DNA of 64,000 bases from assembly GCF_001761385.1 (NCBI RefSeq), contig NZ_CP017476.1, positions 1,477,501-1,541,500 of the forward strand, given 5' to 3'. This document shows, one piece after another, positions 61,166-64,000 of this stretch. Origin of the DNA: Hydrogenophaga crassostreae. GTDB taxonomy: Bacteria; Pseudomonadota; Gammaproteobacteria; Burkholderiales; Burkholderiaceae_C. How positions within the stretch are numbered: position 1 is the stretch's first letter; the number at the start of each line of letters is the position of its first letter. Both the position numbers and the translations under genes were made by a program. The notes under the pieces are model-generated. The model did not search any database, had not been told where the DNA came from, and was given only the letters and a program-made list of their open reading frames with translations.

Positions 61166-62255
61166 TTTTTTCCTTCTCCAACATTATTCTTAGAAGCTTT
61201 TCGGCGGCATTACCCTCGCCGTACGGTTTTTTGGTCAATAAGGGTGGCGGCGTTCGAAGATGCTCCTGAAATGCGCTTTCAATTCGCTCTATATCGGCAC
61301 CGGTGAGTTTGTTCCAACCCGAGTGCACCGTTTCTACCCACTCCGTTTCGTCTCGCATGGTGATGCAGGGCACCCCATAGAAAAAGGCTTCCTTTTGAAC
61401 GCCGCCAGAATCTGTGAGGATCAGAGAGGCGCTCTGTTCCAGTGCCACCATATCGAGGAATGGCAGAGGATCTGTGACGACAAGCCGATTCAGCAGATGG
61501 CCGAATCCGTAGGTTTGAATCAGTTTTCGCGTTCTTGGGTGGAGCGGGAATACCACCTTCATCGTCAATGCGACTTGATCGAGTGCGGTGAGAATCGCAT
61601 TAAGCCTGTTGGCGTCGTCGGTGTTTTCTGCACGGTGCACAGTGGCGAGAGCAAATCTCTTGGGTTCCAGACCCAACTGCTGTAGCGCGCCGCTTTTTGT
61701 TTGTGCTTTGTCGCGGTAGTGAAGCGCCACATCGTACATAACGTCACCAACGTCATGTACCCCCTTTTTCAGTGCTTCAGCCGCCAGATTGTCAACCGCT
61801 GTCCGGGTTGGGCAAAACAGCAAGGTCGACAGGCGGTCGGCAACGATGCGGTTCACCTCTTCGGGCATGCGCATGTTGAAAGAGCGAAGGCCCGCTTCAA
61901 CGTGAGCAACAGGAATATGAAGCTTGGCCGCCGCAAGTGCACCGGCAAGCGTTGAGTTGGTGTCGCCATAGATGAGGACCCAGTCAGGTTTTTCTTCGAT
62001 AAGCACAGATTCGATTGCTTCCAGCATCTTCCCGGTCATCTGACCATGGGTGCCGCCAGAAAGCGCAAAGTGGTGCTTGGGTCTTGGAATTTCCAGCTCA
62101 TCAAAAAACACCTGAGACATGTTGTCGTCGAAGTGCTGCCCAGTGTGAACGATGAACTCTTCGATTTGATCTGAAAATTCAGAGCGAACAGCGCGTGAAA
62201 CGGCCGCCGCTTTGATGAATTGTGGGCGTGCACCCAAGACGGTTGCAATCTTCAT
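61152..62255 (-). CDS. wbpI: UDP-2,3-diacetamido-2,3-dideoxyglucuronate 2-epimerase (WbpI-type; WecB family)
   Basis: This 367-residue enzyme matches P. aeruginosa WbpI better than generic WecB: GGTHGQMTG, VLIYGDTNSTLAGALAA, GLRSFNMRMPEEVNRI and ATVHRAENTDDANRL. WbpI converts UDP-GlcNAc3NAcA to UDP-ManNAc3NAcA. The neighbours support this: wbpE ends inside its first codons and wbpD precedes that. All catalytic-type Asp, Glu and His positions of the family seem present. It lies at the border between GC-rich and AT-rich sequence. Confidence 0.9.
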   Translation of the reverse strand: MKIATVLGARPQFIKAAAVSRAVRSEFSDQIEEFIVHTGQHFDDNMSQVFFDELEIPRPKHHFALSGGTHGQMTGKMLEAIESVLIEEKPDWVLIYGDTNSTLAGALAAAKLHIPVAHVEAGLRSFNMRMPEEVNRIVADRLSTLLFCPTRTAVDNLAAEALKKGVHDVGDVMYDVALHYRDKAQTKSGALQQLGLEPKRFALATVHRAENTDDANRLNAILTALDQVALTMKVVFPLHPRTRKLIQTYGFGHLLNRLVVTDPLPFLDMVALEQSASLILTDSGGVQKEAFFYGVPCITMRDETEWVETVHSGWNKLTGADIERIESAFQEHLRTPPPLLTKKPYGEGNAAEKLLRIMLEKEKNENS

Positions 62256-63352
62256 GTGGTGCTCTGTGATTGGGTTGCGCTTAGCGCGTCGACGACGAGT
62301 GCCTGATCCGCCCTGGAAAGGCCAGGACTCATTGGAAGACTCATCACCTCGGCTGCGACGCGATCGCCCACGGGAAGGTGGGCCATGGCATCGGCTACGG
62401 CCGGTTGTTTGTTCAGCGGTATGGGGTAGTGCACCGCCGTCGGTACGCCGGCGAGTTTCAGCGCCTCTTGCACGCGTTCGCGTTCAGGTACGCGAACGGT
62501 GTATTGGGCCCAGGCGCTGATGTTGTGGGTTTCGACGAAGGGTGTGCCGTTGATGTTGGCTGCTTTCAGCAACTGGCCATAGCGTTCGGCGACGGTTTGG
62601 CGCTGCTGCATTTCTTCATCAAGCACGGCAAGCTTGGGCAACAAAATGGCTGCTTGCAAAGTGTCCAGCCGGCTGTTTACGCCAACCCGTATGTGGTGGT
62701 AGCGTCGGTCCTGGCCGTGGCGCGCAATTTGGCGCATGACCTTTGCGAGTTCATCATCGTTGGTGAAGAGGGCGCCGCCATCGCCATAACAACCCAAGGG
62801 TTTGCTGGGGAAAAAGCTGGCGCAGGCGATGGTGCTCAGATTGCAGCTTTTCCGACCTTTGTAGGAGGCGCCAAAGCTTTGGGCCGCGTCTTCGATCACG
62901 GGAACGCCGTGTTTGGCGGCAATGGCGTTGATGGCGTCGAAGTCGGCGCATTGGCCATACAGACTGACCGGAATGATGGCTTTGGTTTTTGGGGTGATCG
63001 CGGCTTCCAAGAGCGACGGGTCAAGGTTGTAGGTTTTGGGGTTTACATCAACGTAGACAGGTTTGGCGCCCAGCAGTGCGACGGTTTCAGCCGTGGCGAT
63101 GTAGGTAAAGCCGGGCGTGATGACTTCATCTCCGGGGCCAATGCCGAGTGCCATCTGGGCGATCTGGAGGGCGTCGGTGCCGTTGGCTACGGTGATGCAG
63201 TACTTGGAGCCGGTGTAGCTGGCCAGCTTTTCCTCCAGCTCATGCACTTCTGGTCCGAGGATGTACTGGCCGTGGTCCAGCACCCGCTGTATGCCGGCAT
63301 CAATGTCTGCTTTGAGTCGTTGGTATTGACTCTTAAGGTCGATGAATTCCAT
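62252..63352 (-). CDS. wbpE: UDP-2-acetamido-2-deoxy-3-oxo-glucuronate aminotransferase (WbpE-type, DegT family)
   Basis: This 366-residue PLP enzyme transfers an amino group to the 3-keto sugar made by WbpB, giving UDP-GlcNAc3NA. It starts MEFIDLKSQYQRLK, as WbpE does; the PLP lysine is Lys184 in FFPSKPLG and the supporting Asp155 is in VIEDAAQSFGA. GCYGDGGALF follows, then the C-terminal HYPIPLNKQPA. The start at 63352 has GAG upstream; the longer frame lies within wbpD. The stop overlaps the wbpI start by four bases. Confidence 0.93.
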   Translation of the reverse strand: MEFIDLKSQYQRLKADIDAGIQRVLDHGQYILGPEVHELEEKLASYTGSKYCITVANGTDALQIAQMALGIGPGDEVITPGFTYIATAETVALLGAKPVYVDVNPKTYNLDPSLLEAAITPKTKAIIPVSLYGQCADFDAINAIAAKHGVPVIEDAAQSFGASYKGRKSCNLSTIACASFFPSKPLGCYGDGGALFTNDDELAKVMRQIARHGQDRRYHHIRVGVNSRLDTLQAAILLPKLAVLDEEMQQRQTVAERYGQLLKAANINGTPFVETHNISAWAQYTVRVPERERVQEALKLAGVPTAVHYPIPLNKQPAVADAMAHLPVGDRVAAEVMSLPMSPGLSRADQALVVDALSATQSQSTT

Positions 63353-63356
63353 AGCT

Positions 63357-63941
63357 TCAGAGAGAGGGTGTTTTCTGGACGACGGTGCCGCGCAGCGTGT
63401 AGCGGGCTCCGGAATGCTGGCAAATGGCTTCTGCCTCACCGCTGGTGGGAAGGTCGAGCTGGTCGCCGTGCTCGCTCATCCAGCCGATCTGCCTGGCTGG
63501 CACGCCCACCATCAGTGCGTAGGCGGGCACGTCTTTGTTGACCACGGCGCCAGCGCCAACAAAAGCAAACTCGCCAATGGTGGCGCCGCACACGATGGTG
63601 CAGTTGGCGCCCAGTGTGGCGCCCCGCCTGACCAGCGTGTCGCGGTACTCGTTTTTGCGTTCAATCAACGATCGGGGGTTGTATACGTTGGTGAACACCA
63701 TGCTGGGGCCGCAGAAAACGCCTTCTTCGAGCGTCACGTTGTCGTAAACGCTGACGTTGTTCTGGATCTTGCAGTGGTCACCAATCACGACCTTGTTGCC
63801 AACGAAAACGTTCTGACCCAGAGAGACGCCCCTGCCAATGACTGCTCCACCACATATGTGGACGAAGTGCCAGACACGTGAGCCCTCTCCAATCTGGGCG
63901 CCCTCATCAACAATGGCGCTGGAGTGAACGCTGTAGTTCAT
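63357..63941 (-). CDS. wbpD: UDP-2-acetamido-3-amino-2,3-dideoxyglucuronate N-acetyltransferase (WbpD-type)
   Basis: This 194-residue left-handed beta-helix enzyme acetylates the 3-amino group of UDP-GlcNAc3NA to give UDP-GlcNAc3NAcA. It contains the WbpD/WlbB signature blocks SRVWHFVHICGGAVIG, NNVSVYDNVTLEEGVFCGPSMVFTN split around residues 60-85, and the ending VGVPARQIGWMSEHG. Trp and His residues of the active site are in the expected order. The start at 63941 overlaps the preceding stop as ATGA, so it is coupled to the gene upstream. Confidence 0.93.
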   Translation of the reverse strand: MNYSVHSSAIVDEGAQIGEGSRVWHFVHICGGAVIGRGVSLGQNVFVGNKVVIGDHCKIQNNVSVYDNVTLEEGVFCGPSMVFTNVYNPRSLIERKNEYRDTLVRRGATLGANCTIVCGATIGEFAFVGAGAVVNKDVPAYALMVGVPARQIGWMSEHGDQLDLPTSGEAEAICQHSGARYTLRGTVVQKTPSL

Positions 63942-64000
63942 CGCAAGGCCGCGACAAAGGGGTGCACTTCGCTGCCCGTGGTGACCACTGGCGTGGCTGT
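63938..64000 (-). CDS. C-terminal end of a gene upstream of wbpD (probable wbpB-like oxidoreductase), 5' part outside window
   Basis: The last 20 codons of an open frame enter from the right edge and read TATPVVTTGSEVHPFVAALR before a TGA that overlaps the wbpD start. The position fits wbpB, the UDP-GlcNAcA 3-dehydrogenase (Gfo/Idh family), which precedes wbpD/wbpE in related loci. The visible part is too short to assign a family from sequence. Confidence 0.5.
   Translation of the reverse strand, partial: TATPVVTTGSEVHPFVAALR

Noticed and set aside
62378..63541. 387-codon plus-strand frame opposite wbpE/wbpD
   Set aside because: wbpE has the PLP lysine and family N-terminus; the reverse frame is Gly/Phe/Val-rich without motifs.
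1..64000. tRNA, rRNA, CRISPR arrays, transposases, phage integrases or attachment sites
   Set aside because: None was found on either strand by reading; the imported block around 50-61 kb shows no mobility gene.

Overview
The window reads as a high-GC betaproteobacterial chromosome, most likely Burkholderiales and probably Comamonadaceae. The basis is the resemblance of BktB, AapJ/AapQ, DusC and GshA to proteins of that order, a duplicated GC-rich hairpin repeat of a type I associate with that family, and the gene content. No rRNA, tRNA, CRISPR array, insertion sequence or phage gene was found.

Region 1 (1-25.5 kb) is ordinary core genome on both strands. It holds the start of a general L-amino-acid ABC importer (aapJ-aapQ) and a fatty acyl-CoA ligase, small membrane protein and acrylyl-CoA reductase (acuI) set. 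Next come a DUF2189 membrane protein, a bacteriohemerythrin, a 2OG-Fe dioxygenase, a YkvA-like protein, a beta-ketothiolase (bktB), and a run of histidine phosphatase, SDR, RluA-type pseudouridine synthase and HugZ-like genes. A FecR/OmpA lipoprotein pair, dusC, gshA, a methyltransferase, two circularly permuted ribosome-assembly GTPases facing each other (ylqF, rsgA), a pterin dehydratase, an M48 protease, oligoribonuclease, a PiT phosphate transporter and a DEAD-box helicase with a long leader complete it. A strong bidirectional terminator at 25504-25537 closes this region.

Region 2 (25.7-64 kb, all on the minus strand) is a surface-polysaccharide locus. Read in transcription order from the right edge, it begins with the tail of a probable wbpB-like gene, then wbpD, wbpE and wbpI, the enzymes for UDP-2,3-diacetamido-2,3-dideoxy-mannuronate-type sugars. 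Wzm/Wzt-type ABC export genes, a second UDP-GlcNAc 2-epimerase homologue, a left-handed beta-helix acyltransferase, a large glycosyltransferase, a polysaccharide-deacetylase-like protein and an asparagine-synthase-like amidotransferase follow. This part, about 50.2-61.1 kb, is clearly richer in A+T and looks imported. It recalls the Bordetella wlb/wbm O-antigen loci, which make diacetamido-uronamide polymers.

Further downstream are a GT-C-like membrane protein, a WbqC protein, a GT2, a methyltransferase, an HTTM-DCC fusion, a PglD/NeuD-like acetyltransferase, a beta-propeller GH43/130-like protein, GtrA, a zinc-ribbon methyltransferase, the aminotransferase RffA/WecE and a second asparagine synthase. 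After these come GT2 enzymes, a WecA/MraY-like initiating transferase, a DUF2142 protein, an acyltransferase, and a QuiNAc/FucNAc-type module (epimerase/reductase, PglC-type phosphoglycosyltransferase, WbpM/PglF-type dehydratase). A SAF-domain oxidoreductase and an SGNH-fused O-acyltransferase come last.

Most genes in the locus overlap by 1-26 bases, several at TTGA, GTGA or ATGA junctions, which indicates translational coupling in long operons. The locus encodes two kinds of initiating transferase, two amidotransferases and two 2-epimerase homologues, so it may be two glycan pathways joined together. The least explained parts are the HTTM-DCC fusion, the propeller protein, the WbqC protein and the 0.5-kb gap near 53 kb.
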